The translations under genes were made by a program, and so were the position numbers. From the NCBI RefSeq assembly GCF_012516375.2, contig NZ_CP051204.2, positions 3,286,001-3,350,000 on the forward strand: a stretch of DNA of 64,000 nucleotides. Reading direction: 5' to 3'. This document shows, piece after piece, positions 41,542 to 51,065 of this stretch; the stretch's first letter is position 1; each line of letters opens with the position of its first letter. The notes beneath the pieces are model-generated. The model saw only the letters and a list, made by a program, of their open reading frames with translations, was not told where the DNA came from and did no database searches. Origin of the DNA: Chitinophaga oryzae (GTDB taxonomy: Bacteria > Bacteroidota > Bacteroidia > Chitinophagales > Chitinophagaceae).

Positions 41542-42453
41542 ATGTATTTTACCCGTTTGCCAGACCATACCCAACCCGGCTTCGATGAAGCGCAGCATTT
41601 TAATCAGTTCAAAAAGCACAATATCATCTTTCATGCAGAAAGCAGCAACAGCTGCTGTGAGGACCATGTGGGCTGTCTTTCCATTAAAACGGTGCTGAGC
41701 GGGGAAGAGATTTATGGTGTTGATGGCCGGCAACTGCGTGTCCGGCCAGGACTATTTCTGCTGTTGAACGATGAACAGCGTTATTCCTGTCGTATCAGCA
41801 GCACGGAGAAGGCGCGGACTTTGTCTGTTTTCTTTAAAAAGGAGTTTGCAGTTTCCGTATTGTCCGATGCACTCCGCGGCGAGGCTTATCTGCTGGATAA
41901 CCCGGTGATGGAAGCGGGCTGCATGCCGGAGTTTTTTCAGACCCTTCGCCCGGTAACGCCGGGTATGGACGGGCAATTATCCGGGCTCATTCACCTGCTG
42001 GAAACCGAAGGAGATAACGAGATGATGACCGATGAGTATCTTGTCTGTATGCTGCACCACCTTATCGGCGTGCACCGGTCGGATGTGAAGGGCGCCGGCC
42101 TGGTGGATGCGGTGAAAGCCGGCACCAGGAAGGAGATATATAAACGTTTATGCATTGCCCGGGATGTGCTGCATACAGCGCACGGGGACAATATCGACCT
42201 AAAGAAAATCGGCGCTGCTGCCGGCCTGTCCGTGCCGCAGCTGGTCCGGCATTTTAAAGCTGTTTTTCATACAACGCCTTACCGCTATCTGACCGGTATC
42301 CGGCTGCAACAAGCGGCCGGCCTGTTGCGGCGTACAGGGGAGCCGGTGCAGGACATTGCCTGGACATGCGGATTTGAAAATGCCGCCGCCTTCAGCAGGG
42401 CGTTTAAGTCGGCCTATGGCGTGCAACCCGGCCGTTTCCGGGCGGAGGGATAA
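41542..42453 (+). CDS. AraC family transcriptional regulator
   Basis: 303 residues from ATG 41542; an in-frame TTG 12 bp earlier is less likely. The N-terminal part (about 40-150) is a ligand-sensing region with few clear cupin His. The C-terminal double HTH is clear (IDLKKIGAAAGLSVPQLVRH and VQDIAWTCGFENAAAFSRAF), ending PGRFRAEG. It is divergent from the amidohydrolase-NTF2 gene and upstream of the FAD oxidoreductase/GH9-like pair, so it could control either. A hairpin (42480-42511) follows 26 bp after the stop. Confidence 0.87.
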   Translation: MYFTRLPDHTQPGFDEAQHFNQFKKHNIIFHAESSNSCCEDHVGCLSIKTVLSGEEIYGVDGRQLRVRPGLFLLLNDEQRYSCRISSTEKARTLSVFFKKEFAVSVLSDALRGEAYLLDNPVMEAGCMPEFFQTLRPVTPGMDGQLSGLIHLLETEGDNEMMTDEYLVCMLHHLIGVHRSDVKGAGLVDAVKAGTRKEIYKRLCIARDVLHTAHGDNIDLKKIGAAAGLSVPQLVRHFKAVFHTTPYRYLTGIRLQQAAGLLRRTGEPVQDIAWTCGFENAAAFSRAFKSAYGVQPGRFRAEG

Positions 42454-42479
42454 TCGGAACATGACAGCAGGACTATTTT

Positions 42480-42511
42480 GGGAACACTCCCAGCATAATG
42501 GGAGCGTTCCC
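42480..42511. promoter_or_regulatory. 12-bp-arm hairpin between AraC and the FAD oxidoreductase
   Basis: GGGAACACTCCC (42480-42491) and GGGAGCGTTCCC (42500-42511) pair with one mismatch around 8 bases. There is no T-run, so it may be an operator or a processing hairpin rather than a terminator. Confidence 0.4.
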
Positions 42512-42602
42512 ATGAAAAATATCTCCCCGAATATTTTGTTCCATCAAATTCTTTCTCAAAATTAGAATCGATAGTGTGTTTGTTTCTTCTTTTGACTAAC
42601 AG

Positions 42603-44291
42603 ATGGACCCGTTCAACAGACGTCATTTTATACGAACGACCGGAATGCTGGCGCTGGGCGCAGCCATTCCGTGGAAGTCTTTTTCTCAGCGCGATCCGGA
42701 AGGAAGTGATGCGTATGATGTGGTGGTTTACGGTGGCACGAGCGGCGGCGTGATGGCCGCGGTGCAGGCGGCCCGCATGGGCAGGACGGTAGCATTGATA
42801 GAGCCGGGCAAACACCTGGGTGGCCTCACCAGCGGCGGCCTGGGCTGGGTGGATGTAGGTGATCCGAAGACCATCGGCGGCCTGGCGCGCGAGTATTTTC
42901 ATCGTGTCTGGAAGCACTACCAGGACGATGCCGCCTGGAAATGGGAGCCCAAACACAAAATGGCGGAGCAACATGCACCGCTGCCGCCGGATGATCAGAC
43001 CATGTGGATCGTGGAACCCTCTGTAGCGGAACGGCTGTTTGACCAGATGGCGGAAGAAGCCCGGGTAACGGTGGTGAAGAATGAAAGGCTGGACCGGCGG
43101 ACAGGAGTGAAGATGAAAAACGGAAAAATCACCGCTGTCACGATGGAATCGGGGCGCGTCTTTCAGGCTAAAATGTTTATCGACGCTACCTATGAAGGCG
43201 ACCTGATGGCTGCCGCAAATGTTTCCTATGTGGTGGGCCGTGAGCCCAACAGCCGGTACCGGGAAGTCAACAACGGCATCCGGCCTTTGCCGGCGGCGGG
43301 CCGTTTCCCCGACGGCATCGATCCCTACCGCGTAAAGGGAGATCCCGGCAGCGGCCTGCTACCTCGCGTGTATCCGGATTGGGGAGGTAAACCAGGCGAA
43401 GGTGACAAAGGCGTGCAGGCTTACAACTACCGGTTATGCCTGACAGACCTGCCGGAAAACAGGGTGCCTTTTGAAAAGCCTGCCGGTTACCAGGACGAAC
43501 AATATGAACTGCTGTTCCGTTTTATCGCAGCGGGCGGCATGAACAGCGACTTTTTCAGGACCGCGCTGGGAGGAAGTTTCCTCAAGTCCGACCCGTTGCC
43601 CAACAGGAAGACGGACACCAACAATAACGGTTATATCTCTACGGATTTTGTCGGCATGAACCGGGACTACCCGGAGGCAGATTACGCTGCCCGGGAACGC
43701 ATCGCCGCGATGCATGAGCAGTGGCAGCGGGGCTTTATCTGGACGTTGCAGCATCATCCGCGTATCCCTGCGGAGATACGTCGCCGTTATGCGCCCTGGG
43801 GACTGGCAAAAGATGAATTTGCCGATAACGGCCACTGGCCGTTTCAGCTTTATATCCGCGAAGCGCGGCGTATGGTGGGCGATGTGGTTATTACAGAACA
43901 TACCGCCCTGGGGAGGGAAGTGGCGTCTGATCCAGTGGCGCTGGGTTCTTACCACATGGACTCCCATGCGATAAAACTTTTTGTGGCGCCCAATGGTTAC
44001 GTCACCAGCGAGGGCGGCATGTTCGTTCACATTCCCGCTCCCTTTGGCATCAGTTATCGTGCGATCGTTCCGAAGCGGGGCGAGTGCAGGAACCTGCTGG
44101 TGCCTGTCTGCGCTTCTGTTACGCATGCGGCATACGGGTCTGTCAGGATGGAGCCCGTTTTTATGGTGCTGGGGCAGTCCGCTGCCACGGCGGCGAGCCT
44201 CGCCATAGAAAGGGATACCGCTGTACAGGAGGTGCCTTATGCGTTGCTGAAAACGCGCCTGTTGGCAGACAGGCAGATCATTGCTACCTGA
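42603..44291 (+). CDS. FAD-dependent oxidoreductase, Tat-exported
   Basis: 562 residues. NRRHFIRTTGMLALGAAIP is a twin-Arg signal ending near SFSQ. Next comes the Rossmann FAD site DVVVYGGTSGGVMAAVQAA with PGKHLGGLTSGGLGWVD, the hallmark of the FAD_oxidored family found in polysaccharide-degradation loci of Bacteroidota. Other parts: FIDATYEGDLMAAA in the middle and C-terminal GYVTSEGGMFVHIPAPFGIS with CRNLLVPVCASVTHAAYGSV. It likely oxidises or isomerises a sugar-acid or oligosaccharide in the periplasm; substrate unknown. A GH9-like glycosidase follows after 33 bp, so they form an operon. Confidence 0.85.
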   Translation: MDPFNRRHFIRTTGMLALGAAIPWKSFSQRDPEGSDAYDVVVYGGTSGGVMAAVQAARMGRTVALIEPGKHLGGLTSGGLGWVDVGDPKTIGGLAREYFHRVWKHYQDDAAWKWEPKHKMAEQHAPLPPDDQTMWIVEPSVAERLFDQMAEEARVTVVKNERLDRRTGVKMKNGKITAVTMESGRVFQAKMFIDATYEGDLMAAANVSYVVGREPNSRYREVNNGIRPLPAAGRFPDGIDPYRVKGDPGSGLLPRVYPDWGGKPGEGDKGVQAYNYRLCLTDLPENRVPFEKPAGYQDEQYELLFRFIAAGGMNSDFFRTALGGSFLKSDPLPNRKTDTNNNGYISTDFVGMNRDYPEADYAARERIAAMHEQWQRGFIWTLQHHPRIPAEIRRRYAPWGLAKDEFADNGHWPFQLYIREARRMVGDVVITEHTALGREVASDPVALGSYHMDSHAIKLFVAPNGYVTSEGGMFVHIPAPFGISYRAIVPKRGECRNLLVPVCASVTHAAYGSVRMEPVFMVLGQSAATAASLAIERDTAVQEVPYALLKTRLLADRQIIAT

Positions 44292-44324
44292 ACGTTGTGA
44301 AAAAATGCGTTTTAATCCGTTACC

Positions 44325-46271
44325 ATGATACAAAAATTCCGGTCAGCAGTGCTGGCTGTTTCCACGTTACTATCCACCGTATTAACGGCTGATGCGCAGG
44401 ATAATGTTTTCCGTCCTGCTACACATTGGGTCTGTGTTAACCAGACCGGTTACAATACCGGGGCGCCCAAACGCTTTACCGTACCTACCGCGCTGCAGGG
44501 CAGCATTGATTTTTATATTACCAGCGCCGGCGATAACAAACCGCTCTATAAGGGGAAGACCCGCCGGGGGACCGGTGATTTTACCGGTTTCAGACCGGCG
44601 GACCCGCAGGTGTCTTATGTGGTCCATGTGAAAGGAGGGCATCTGCCGGAGGGCGTGTCTTATCCTTTCCGCATAGCGCCTTTCCTGATAGAGAAGGAAG
44701 GGCTGGCGCCTTCCGTATGGTTCATGAGTGACTGCCGAAGCGTAACAGGGGTGCATCATTCCGCCTACGGGGGCTGTCCCTGGCGCGATGGTACCTATTA
44801 CTCCTACGAGGTGCCGTCTATGATCTGGATGTATCTTTCCAATCCGGCGGCTTACAATGCGATGCCTGCCACCATTTCCTACGACAGCCTCAAAACGATG
44901 GTGATGGCGCCCGATTTCAGGTTGGTGCCGGGGCTGTTGGATTCAACGGCGCTGCGCTCCACCCGTAAATATTTTACTGAAGTGGATAAACCTTTTCGCA
45001 ACGATATCCCGGATGTGCTGATGAACGTGCACTGGGGCATCGGGTATTATCTCATGAACCCCGAAACGCAGGACCCCAGCGGCGATTCGCTGCCACGGCA
45101 GCTGCACCCGCAAACGCTCGCGCAGTTTGCTTTTTTCCTGTATGCGTACCCGTATATCGATAAATGGTTTTCCCGGAAGTTCTACCAGCAGGCATTACAG
45201 TTCACCCGCGACCATTGGTCGAAAGCGGGCTTGCAGGACCTGCAGCGGGAGGTGGGCACGTCCAAGGGGCGCCATGCACCGGGATTTTCTGTGTTGCCCA
45301 ACCTGTTGATGTACGAGGTAGGCAGGAGGGAGGGGTGGCCCGATACTGCCGCGTACCTGGAGGCGGCCCGCAGGCAGGTCGTGTGGATGACAGATTCACT
45401 GGACATGGAAGACCCGCTGATAACGAAAGGGCAGCGCATGAGTGAGCATATGCTGATGTCCGGCCTGGCAGTTTACCTGTTGCGTTATCAGGACCAGGCG
45501 CCTGCGGGGCTGCAGCAGAAGATAGCGCAGTGGGCAGCTGTAATGGTGCGCCGGTCTGACAATGCGTGGGATTTCCGCAAGTACGGCGATAAAGACACCA
45601 GCTGGACGGTGCCGGTATACAACGAGGTGGGCAACGTGGCCGGTTTCCCTGCTTCCGCGCTGCTGGCGGCGGCTGTCGTAAAAGATGCCGCCCGGAAACA
45701 ACGGCTGGAGCAGATAGCGTATGCCCATTTTGATAACCTCTGCGGCCGTAATCCGCTGAACGTGCATGCAGCCCATCATCCTGAAAAAGGATTCCGGGGA
45801 ATTACGAAAGGTTACCCTAAAGGTTATTTTGACGACGTGACGGCCCGGCTGGAGTTGTGCCGCGGCTCACTGAGCTGCTTGCCCGGATCGGAGATGTATC
45901 CTTTTAACCCGTTGGGAAAAGACCGTCACCTGGAAGGGTGGATCGCCCATAATACCGCATGGAATATGAGCCTCGCTGTGCTGAGCTGGTATGATAATCG
46001 CCCGGTATCGTTTACCCGTACCAGTGACGGGCTGCAGGTTTTGTGGCAGGCGCCGGTGAGTGGGACGTTACCGCTCACCGTGTATGTCAACGGTGAGCGG
46101 AAAGGGGAAATCCTGCTGAAGGAAAATAACGCTGTGTTTAAAGGTGTCGTGAAAACAACCCCGTCGTCCTTGTTGCTGGACCGCGGAAAGGTGGCGATCA
46201 AAACGGGGGACCGCATCAGCGTTGCTTATGGCGACGGTTTCCTGGAAAAGAAGATAACACTGACCTATTGA
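44325..46271 (+). CDS. GH9-like glycoside hydrolase with N-terminal Ig-like domain
   Basis: 648 residues with a signal peptide (residues 1-24, before QDNVF). An N-terminal CelD-like Ig domain (about 35-125: CVNQTGYNTGAPKRFTVPT) is followed by a large alpha-toroid domain. Near the C-terminus NPLNVHAAHHPEKGFRGIT, then RLELCRGSLSCLPGSEMYPF and AHNTAWNMSLAVLSW recall the GH9 end region, where the last Glu is catalytic. GH9 enzymes hydrolyse beta-glucans; this remote member may have another specificity. It follows the FAD oxidoreductase by 33 bp and overlaps the 3' end of the DUF885 gene by 56 bp tail to tail, which is unusual. Confidence 0.6.
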   Translation: MIQKFRSAVLAVSTLLSTVLTADAQDNVFRPATHWVCVNQTGYNTGAPKRFTVPTALQGSIDFYITSAGDNKPLYKGKTRRGTGDFTGFRPADPQVSYVVHVKGGHLPEGVSYPFRIAPFLIEKEGLAPSVWFMSDCRSVTGVHHSAYGGCPWRDGTYYSYEVPSMIWMYLSNPAAYNAMPATISYDSLKTMVMAPDFRLVPGLLDSTALRSTRKYFTEVDKPFRNDIPDVLMNVHWGIGYYLMNPETQDPSGDSLPRQLHPQTLAQFAFFLYAYPYIDKWFSRKFYQQALQFTRDHWSKAGLQDLQREVGTSKGRHAPGFSVLPNLLMYEVGRREGWPDTAAYLEAARRQVVWMTDSLDMEDPLITKGQRMSEHMLMSGLAVYLLRYQDQAPAGLQQKIAQWAAVMVRRSDNAWDFRKYGDKDTSWTVPVYNEVGNVAGFPASALLAAAVVKDAARKQRLEQIAYAHFDNLCGRNPLNVHAAHHPEKGFRGITKGYPKGYFDDVTARLELCRGSLSCLPGSEMYPFNPLGKDRHLEGWIAHNTAWNMSLAVLSWYDNRPVSFTRTSDGLQVLWQAPVSGTLPLTVYVNGERKGEILLKENNAVFKGVVKTTPSSLLLDRGKVAIKTGDRISVAYGDGFLEKKITLTY

Positions 46272-48032
46272 TGTAACGGGCCGCCCGGTCGTTCATATAT
46301 TTTTCCAGTACTTGCAGCGGCATGTCGCCGTATGCCAGCAGGGCGTCGTGAAAGTCGCGCAGGCTGAAGCGGTCGCCCAGCTGTGCCGCCAGTTTGTCCC
46401 GTAGCGCTTTGAGGCGGATCTCGCCCGCTTTGTAGGACAGCGCCTGTCCGGGCATCGCCATATAACGCTCCACTTCTGCCGTTGCAATGGCTTTACTGAC
46501 GGCTTCGTTGGCCATCATGTAGCCGATAGCTTCTTCGCGGGTCATTTTGCCGGTATGGATAGCTACGTCCAGCACCAGCCGGATGGCGCGGTGGATCTCG
46601 TTGTTCAGCGCGCCCATTTTCTGATAGGGATCCTGATAGCAGCCCAGTTGTTCCCCAGTGATTCCACATACAACGCCCAGCCTTCAAAATAGGCGCTGAA
46701 GGAGGGCTGCCGCCGAAAAGCGGGTATTGCTTTATTTTCCTGCTGTAAGGCAATCTGGAAGTGATGCCCCGGTATGCCTTCATGAAGGAAGGTGGCTTCC
46801 ATACCATAAAAGGTGACGTTTACTTTGGTGGCGTCCGGTACGGGTACGTACAGGATCGCCGCCCGTTTCTCCGCGATGTTCCCTTTGATATAAAAGGGGC
46901 CGGCGCTGGCAGCTTCGCGGTAAGCTTCCACGCGGCGTACTTCCATGGGCGTTAGTGGCTGGTGACCGAATAACTGCGGAATATACGGCAGCACCTTCCG
47001 GTAGATGGCGCTGTAAGCTTCCAGTACCTCTTCCGGCTTTTTAAAAGGCATGAGGGCGGGGTTGGTCTTCAGCCAGGTGAAAAACGCCGGTAAATCGCCT
47101 GTAAAGCCTGTTTGTGTTTTTATCTGTTCCATCGCCGCGTGTATCCTCGCCACTTCGGTTAACCCCGTCTGGTATATCTGCTCCGGCGTGAGGTCCGGCG
47201 CGGTGGTAAAGTAGTTGACATAATAACGGTAGATACGGTCGCCGCCTGGCAGCGCGAAAAGGCCTGCCTTGTCCTGCGCTGCGGGAAGGTATTGTTCTTT
47301 CAGGTAGGCGGCCAGCCGGGCGTAGGCCGGTCGCATGTAAGAGGCAATCACCGCATGGTACTGCCGGGAGATCCGCTCTCTTTCGGCCGCTGTAAAGGAG
47401 GCCGGGAATTTTGACAGGGGCTTGTAGAAAATGTTTTTCGCGGTGTCTTGTTCCGCCAGTGCTTCCATCTGCGGGACCATCAGTTTTACCAGCGCTTTGG
47501 GCAGCACCACGCCTGCCTTTATGCCTTTGTTGAAGTTGGAGATGCAGGTGTCGGTCCACTCCGCAAAGGCGGTCATCCGCCGGGCCCAGCGCTCATAATC
47601 TTTTACGGTCAGGAACGGTTGGTCGCCGTCACCGGAGCCAAAGGAAGCCAGTTCCAGCGGTGTGGAAATGAACTGGTTCATCGGCAGGTATTCCAGGTGA
47701 AGCGCCTGTGCTTCCAGGGCGGCCTGCAACGTATAAGCGAGTGTTTCGAGCGAAATCCTGTCGCCGGTGTTTAATGCCGCGTTATCGAATTTTTTCAGTT
47801 CTCCGAGATATTTCCTGTAAAACTTCTCTGTTGCGGCGATGTAAGGCGCGGAGCCTTCGATGGCCAGCCGGTCGTCGTATTGGTGGACGCCGGCGGCAGT
47901 GGCTTCCGTCGGGAACAGTTGCATCCGTTCTTTGTAATAACTGTCAAACAGCCGGTGAAGCTGTGGATTGTTTTGCTGCGCAGCAGCAGCTGTGGCGGCC
48001 AGCATCAGCAGGCAGGCGATTATGTTTCTCAT
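46216..48032 (-). pseudogene. DUF885 family hydrolase, frameshifted
   Basis: From ATG 48032 a signal peptide (ACLLMLAATAAAA, before QQNN) and 475 codons match DUF885 (metallo-hydrolase-like; HEGIPGHHFQ is the metal motif). The frame then breaks after EGWALYVESLG at a four-G run (46653-46656, C on the + strand). One extra G restores EQLGCYQDPYQKMGALNNE and the family-typical tail IHRAIRLVLDVAIHTG, to a stop at 46216. So this is one gene with a single-base loss, either a true mutation or a homopolymer sequencing error. If intact it would be a ~600-residue secreted carboxypeptidase-like enzyme. It follows a GNAT gene by 5 bp. Confidence 0.85.
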
Positions 48033-48037
48033 CGTCG

Positions 48038-48526
48038 TTATATTGCTTTGATCATCCAGATACTGCACCCAAAGTGGACAGCGGCCCCCAGTGGTGCAGG
48101 TAAGTAACTAAATCCCATTTTCTCATATAGTGGTATGGCCTGTTTCAGTTCCGGCATGGTTTCGAGGTACACATGGCTGTAACCCAGCGTGCCGGCTGAT
48201 TGCAGGCATTGCGCAATCAGTTGTTTGCCGAGCCCCAGTCCCCGCGCTTCGGGCAACAGGTAGAGTTTTACCAGTTCGCAGTGCGCCGGTGGCAGTCCGG
48301 GCACCGGGAATATGCCGGCGCCTCCCACCACGCGGCCGTCTGCTTCGGCAATCCAGTAAGCGGCGTTGGGGATGTTAAAGGCACTGTGCAGCTCATACAG
48401 GTTTTTATCAAAATAGGCGGTGCCTGGTTTGTTGGCGTTGAATTCTTCCAGCACCTGTTGTATGATGGCGCCGAGTGAGTGGTTATCGCTTTCCTGTAGC
48501 GGTCTGATTTTAGTAGTGATCGTCAT
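48038..48526 (-). CDS. GNAT family N-acetyltransferase
   Basis: 162 residues with the GNAT fold: NPHSLGAIIQQ-type beta-alpha start, WIAEADGRVVGGAGIFPV (beta 2-4) and the acetyl-CoA motif LLPEARGLGLGKQLIAQC, then GYSHVYLETMPELKQAIPLY and EKMGFSYLPAPLG. It acetylates an amine of unknown kind. Its stop is 5 bp before the DUF885 start on the same strand, so the two are translationally linked. It is close in pattern to bacterial GNATs of the MarR-associated type but carries no MarR domain. Confidence 0.88.
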   Translation of the reverse strand: MTITTKIRPLQESDNHSLGAIIQQVLEEFNANKPGTAYFDKNLYELHSAFNIPNAAYWIAEADGRVVGGAGIFPVPGLPPAHCELVKLYLLPEARGLGLGKQLIAQCLQSAGTLGYSHVYLETMPELKQAIPLYEKMGFSYLPAPLGAAVHFGCSIWMIKAI

Positions 48527-48590
48527 GGTACAAAACTAGCCGGCCTGTGGCAGCTAAAATTGTACGGGATTAACCTTCTGATGATGGAGA

Positions 48591-49397
48591 TCAGATTTTT
48601 CTGTATTGGTTGGGCAGCATACCGGTAATACGCCGGAAGGTCCGGATGAAGTGGGCCTGATCGGTAAAGCCGCATTCATAGGCGATATTGGTGAGCGGTG
48701 TTTTTTCTTTTTTTATCAGGGAGATAGCCCGCTCTACTTTTATCCTGCGGAGATATTCTCCTGCGGAGCATCCGAAATAACGGGAGAAGTAACGGGAGAT
48801 GGTCACCGGATGCAGTCCCAGTTGAGCGGCGAGAAAGGGGAGCGACAACGGCTTGTCCCAGTGGTCGTACATGATGTCCCTGATTTTTTCCGTCCACTCG
48901 GGGAAGCAGTGAAAGTCCTGCTGGCAGGGCGTTATCAGCGCTATGCACAGCTGGTCCATGGCGATCGCGGAGTCGGCATCATGCAGGTAATGTTCTGTCA
49001 TGATCCGCACCAGTCCGCCGGTATTGAGCTGGGCTTTATCTCCCTGCATGAGCGAGGGGGGAGGGCATGTCAGCTCAAAGGTGCTGAAGAAATCGCTGGT
49101 CAGCTCTATATTAAAAATACGGGTGCCGGGGAGATAGTCTGCGTTCTGGTGCGCTACGCCGGGATGGTAGTAAAGGCCGGTGCCGGCGTACTGCCTGTCT
49201 GTTCCGCCTTTCCGGGCTTCTTTGCTGCCACCTTCCAGTATATGGGAAAAGTGGGGGTTTATGTGAAAATGCCAGTCGGACGCCATATGAGGCGTAAACG
49301 TAGTTTCGCTGGTGATAACAGCGCCGGATATACGCTCTTTCACCTTGGTGCCTACGTAGGTGCCTGCTGCAAGCTGAACCGGAAGAGAAACTGACAT
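48591..49397 (-). CDS. AraC family transcriptional regulator
   Basis: 268 residues. It starts with a cupin sensor (HMASDWHFHINPHFSHILEGG: His ligands visible; then YYHPGVAHQNADYLPGTRIF). The C-terminal AraC HTH pair is clear: LPFLAAQLGLHPVTISRYFS and LTNIAYECGFTDQAHFIRTF, ending GMLPNQYRKI. The ligand is unknown. Downstream on the same strand are GNAT and DUF885 (after 64 bp), which it may control. Upstream is a 559-bp noncoding region with the repeat unit at 49563. Confidence 0.88.
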   Translation of the reverse strand: MSVSLPVQLAAGTYVGTKVKERISGAVITSETTFTPHMASDWHFHINPHFSHILEGGSKEARKGGTDRQYAGTGLYYHPGVAHQNADYLPGTRIFNIELTSDFFSTFELTCPPPSLMQGDKAQLNTGGLVRIMTEHYLHDADSAIAMDQLCIALITPCQQDFHCFPEWTEKIRDIMYDHWDKPLSLPFLAAQLGLHPVTISRYFSRYFGCSAGEYLRRIKVERAISLIKKEKTPLTNIAYECGFTDQAHFIRTFRRITGMLPNQYRKI

Positions 49398-49562
49398 AAT
49401 TTGTGATTAGCGCTTAAAGATAGCGCATTTGGTAGTTGATTGTATGTTTTTAACCGGCTGACCGGCGTGCGTGAGCGGATAAAACCGGATAACGGGGATG
49501 GAACCCGGGATAATAGTGACGGCCATCATCCGGGTTCCTTGTATATAAAACAAACTCCAGCC

Positions 49563-49840
49563 AGAGATAGACATCTCTGCTGTTAGGCTAATCAACCAAA
49601 TATCGGGCATCCTGTGGCCCCGGGAAGGGGCTTGTTCCGGGGAAACGCAGCCCGGTGACAAGATGTACCGGTTGTGCCCGGAGGAATACCCCGGGCGCCG
49701 GTACAACACAAAGTATCCTCTGTTATAAGACACTCAGAAAATGAAACAGGTGCAGTGCCGTCAAAAAAAAGTTGCTGTCGGATACCTGTTGAAGGATTTA
49801 CTATGCTGAAAAATGATACAGTCGCTGCACCTGTTGTCTT
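49563..49840 (+). repeat. Noncoding repeat unit, copy A (upstream of the SDR gene)
   Basis: It begins with hairpin AGAGATAGACATCTCT and GCTGTTA-x2-CTAAT, and holds ACAGGTGCAGTG-CG followed by an A-run (49746-49770). Both parts recur, in the same order and with 60-80% local match, at 50831-50960. AACAGGTGCAG (49745-49755) also has an inverted copy CTGCACCTGTT (49825-49835), so this copy can fold. Between the two parts are about 140 bases not found in copy B. Nothing else is seen in the 559-bp gap 49398-49956. Confidence 0.5.
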
Positions 49841-49956
49841 TTTTTTCTGTCTTTAAACAAAAGCCTGTTTTGCTGCGGGCTGTAACTGTCAGCCGGTGAG
49901 ACTACCGCGCTGTCGGATCTCTTTGCCGGGAGATTTTAATTTTCTGATCTAAAACA

Positions 49957-50721
49957 ATGACTATGTCCAGAAACGATTTAAACGGAAAAGTAGTACTGAT
50001 TGCCGGTGGCGGTAAAAACCTGGGAGGGTTGCTGGCGCGCGACCTGGCGCGGAAAGGCGCTGCAAAAATTGCGATCCATTACAACAGCGGACAATCGCGG
50101 GCGGACGCTGAAGCGACGTTGGCTGATATAGAAGCAGCCGGTGCAGAAGGGCTGCTCTTTCAGGCAGACCTCACCCAGGTGAGCAACATTACCCGGTTTT
50201 TTGATGAAGCGGTTTCCAGATTCGGAGGAATTGATGTGGCGATCAACACGGTAGGGAAGGTGTTGAAAAAACCATTTATCGAAACGACAGAGGCGGAGTA
50301 TGACAGCATGGCCGACATCAATTCCAAGGTGGCTTATTTTTTCCTTCAGGAAGCGGGCAAAAAACTGAATGATAACGGTAAGATATGCACCGTCGTTACA
50401 TCACTGCTGGCTGCATATACGGGACTGTACTCTACTTATGCCGGCCAGAAGGCGCCGGTGGAACACTACACCCGGGCTGCCTCCAAAGAATACGGCGCAC
50501 GGGGCATCTCGGTAACAGCTGTGGCGCCGGGGCCTATGGATACGCCATTCTTCTATCCGGCCGAAAGCGATGATGCTGTTGCTTACCATAAATCGGCCTC
50601 AGCATTGGGTGGGTTAACCGATATTAAAGATATCGTACCGCTGATCACCTTCCTGGTAACGGATGGCTGGTGGATCACCGGTCAGACTATCTTTGCCAAC
50701 GGAGGATATACTACCCGGTAA
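49957..50721 (+). CDS. SDR family NAD(P)-dependent oxidoreductase
   Basis: 254 residues with a classical SDR Rossmann fold: GKVVLIAGGGKNLGGLLARD (nucleotide site), DVAINTVGKVLKKPF (NAG-like turn), catalytic Ser in VVTSLLAAYTGLYSTY with YAGQK as the YxxxK pair, and PGPMDTPFFY after it. It carries the usual C-terminal GQTIFANGGYTTR. It reduces a keto group or oxidises an alcohol, cofactor NADP(H) or NAD(H). An alternative start is MSRNDL (6 bp on). It is flanked on both sides by copies of a noncoding repeat, suggesting it came in as a small cassette. The terminator is at 50728-50771. Confidence 0.88.
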   Translation: MTMSRNDLNGKVVLIAGGGKNLGGLLARDLARKGAAKIAIHYNSGQSRADAEATLADIEAAGAEGLLFQADLTQVSNITRFFDEAVSRFGGIDVAINTVGKVLKKPFIETTEAEYDSMADINSKVAYFFLQEAGKKLNDNGKICTVVTSLLAAYTGLYSTYAGQKAPVEHYTRAASKEYGARGISVTAVAPGPMDTPFFYPAESDDAVAYHKSASALGGLTDIKDIVPLITFLVTDGWWITGQTIFANGGYTTR

Positions 50722-50727
50722 AACAGG

Positions 50728-50771
50728 CAACACCGTTGTTCGGTTCCCGGTGAAACAGAACAACGGTGTTG
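50728..50771 (+). terminator. SDR terminator hairpin
   Basis: Perfect 14-bp arms CAACACCGTTGTTC (50728-50741) and GAACAACGGTGTTG (50758-50771), starting 6 bp after the SDR stop. Confidence 0.75.
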
Positions 50772-50830
50772 TTGTAAAATTTGAGTTATTACGCTTCGGA
50801 GATGCCCGCAGTAGTAAAAAAATGCAGCAT

Positions 50831-50995
50831 GAGATGAATATCTCCGCTGTTACCCTAATTCGTAACCATATCCTATATACTAAACATGGGGTATTATCTT
50901 TCCTTCTATGCTAAAGACACGGAAAAAAGCGGACAGGTGCAGTGGCGGAAAAAAAACTTTGTTGCCCTCAGCAACTCAGGTGTTGTAGATGACAG
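50831..50995 (+). repeat. Noncoding repeat unit, copy B (downstream of the SDR gene)
   Basis: GAGATGAATATCTC hairpin, GCTGTTA and CTAAT (50831-50860), then ACAGGTGCAGTG-CGG and an A-run (50933-50956), in the same order and strand as copy A at 49563-49840. The 344-bp gap 50722-51065 holds no gene. Confidence 0.5.
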
Positions 50996-51065
50996 GCCAC
51001 ATTAACCTATTGTTACCATTCTTATCCTGATAAAATACCTCCCCCGGAATTACTAACTTCATTAT

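Noticed and set aside
49407..49733. 108-codon minus-strand frame in the 559-bp gap
   Set aside because: No family motif, and it runs through the repeat unit, which better explains the sequence.
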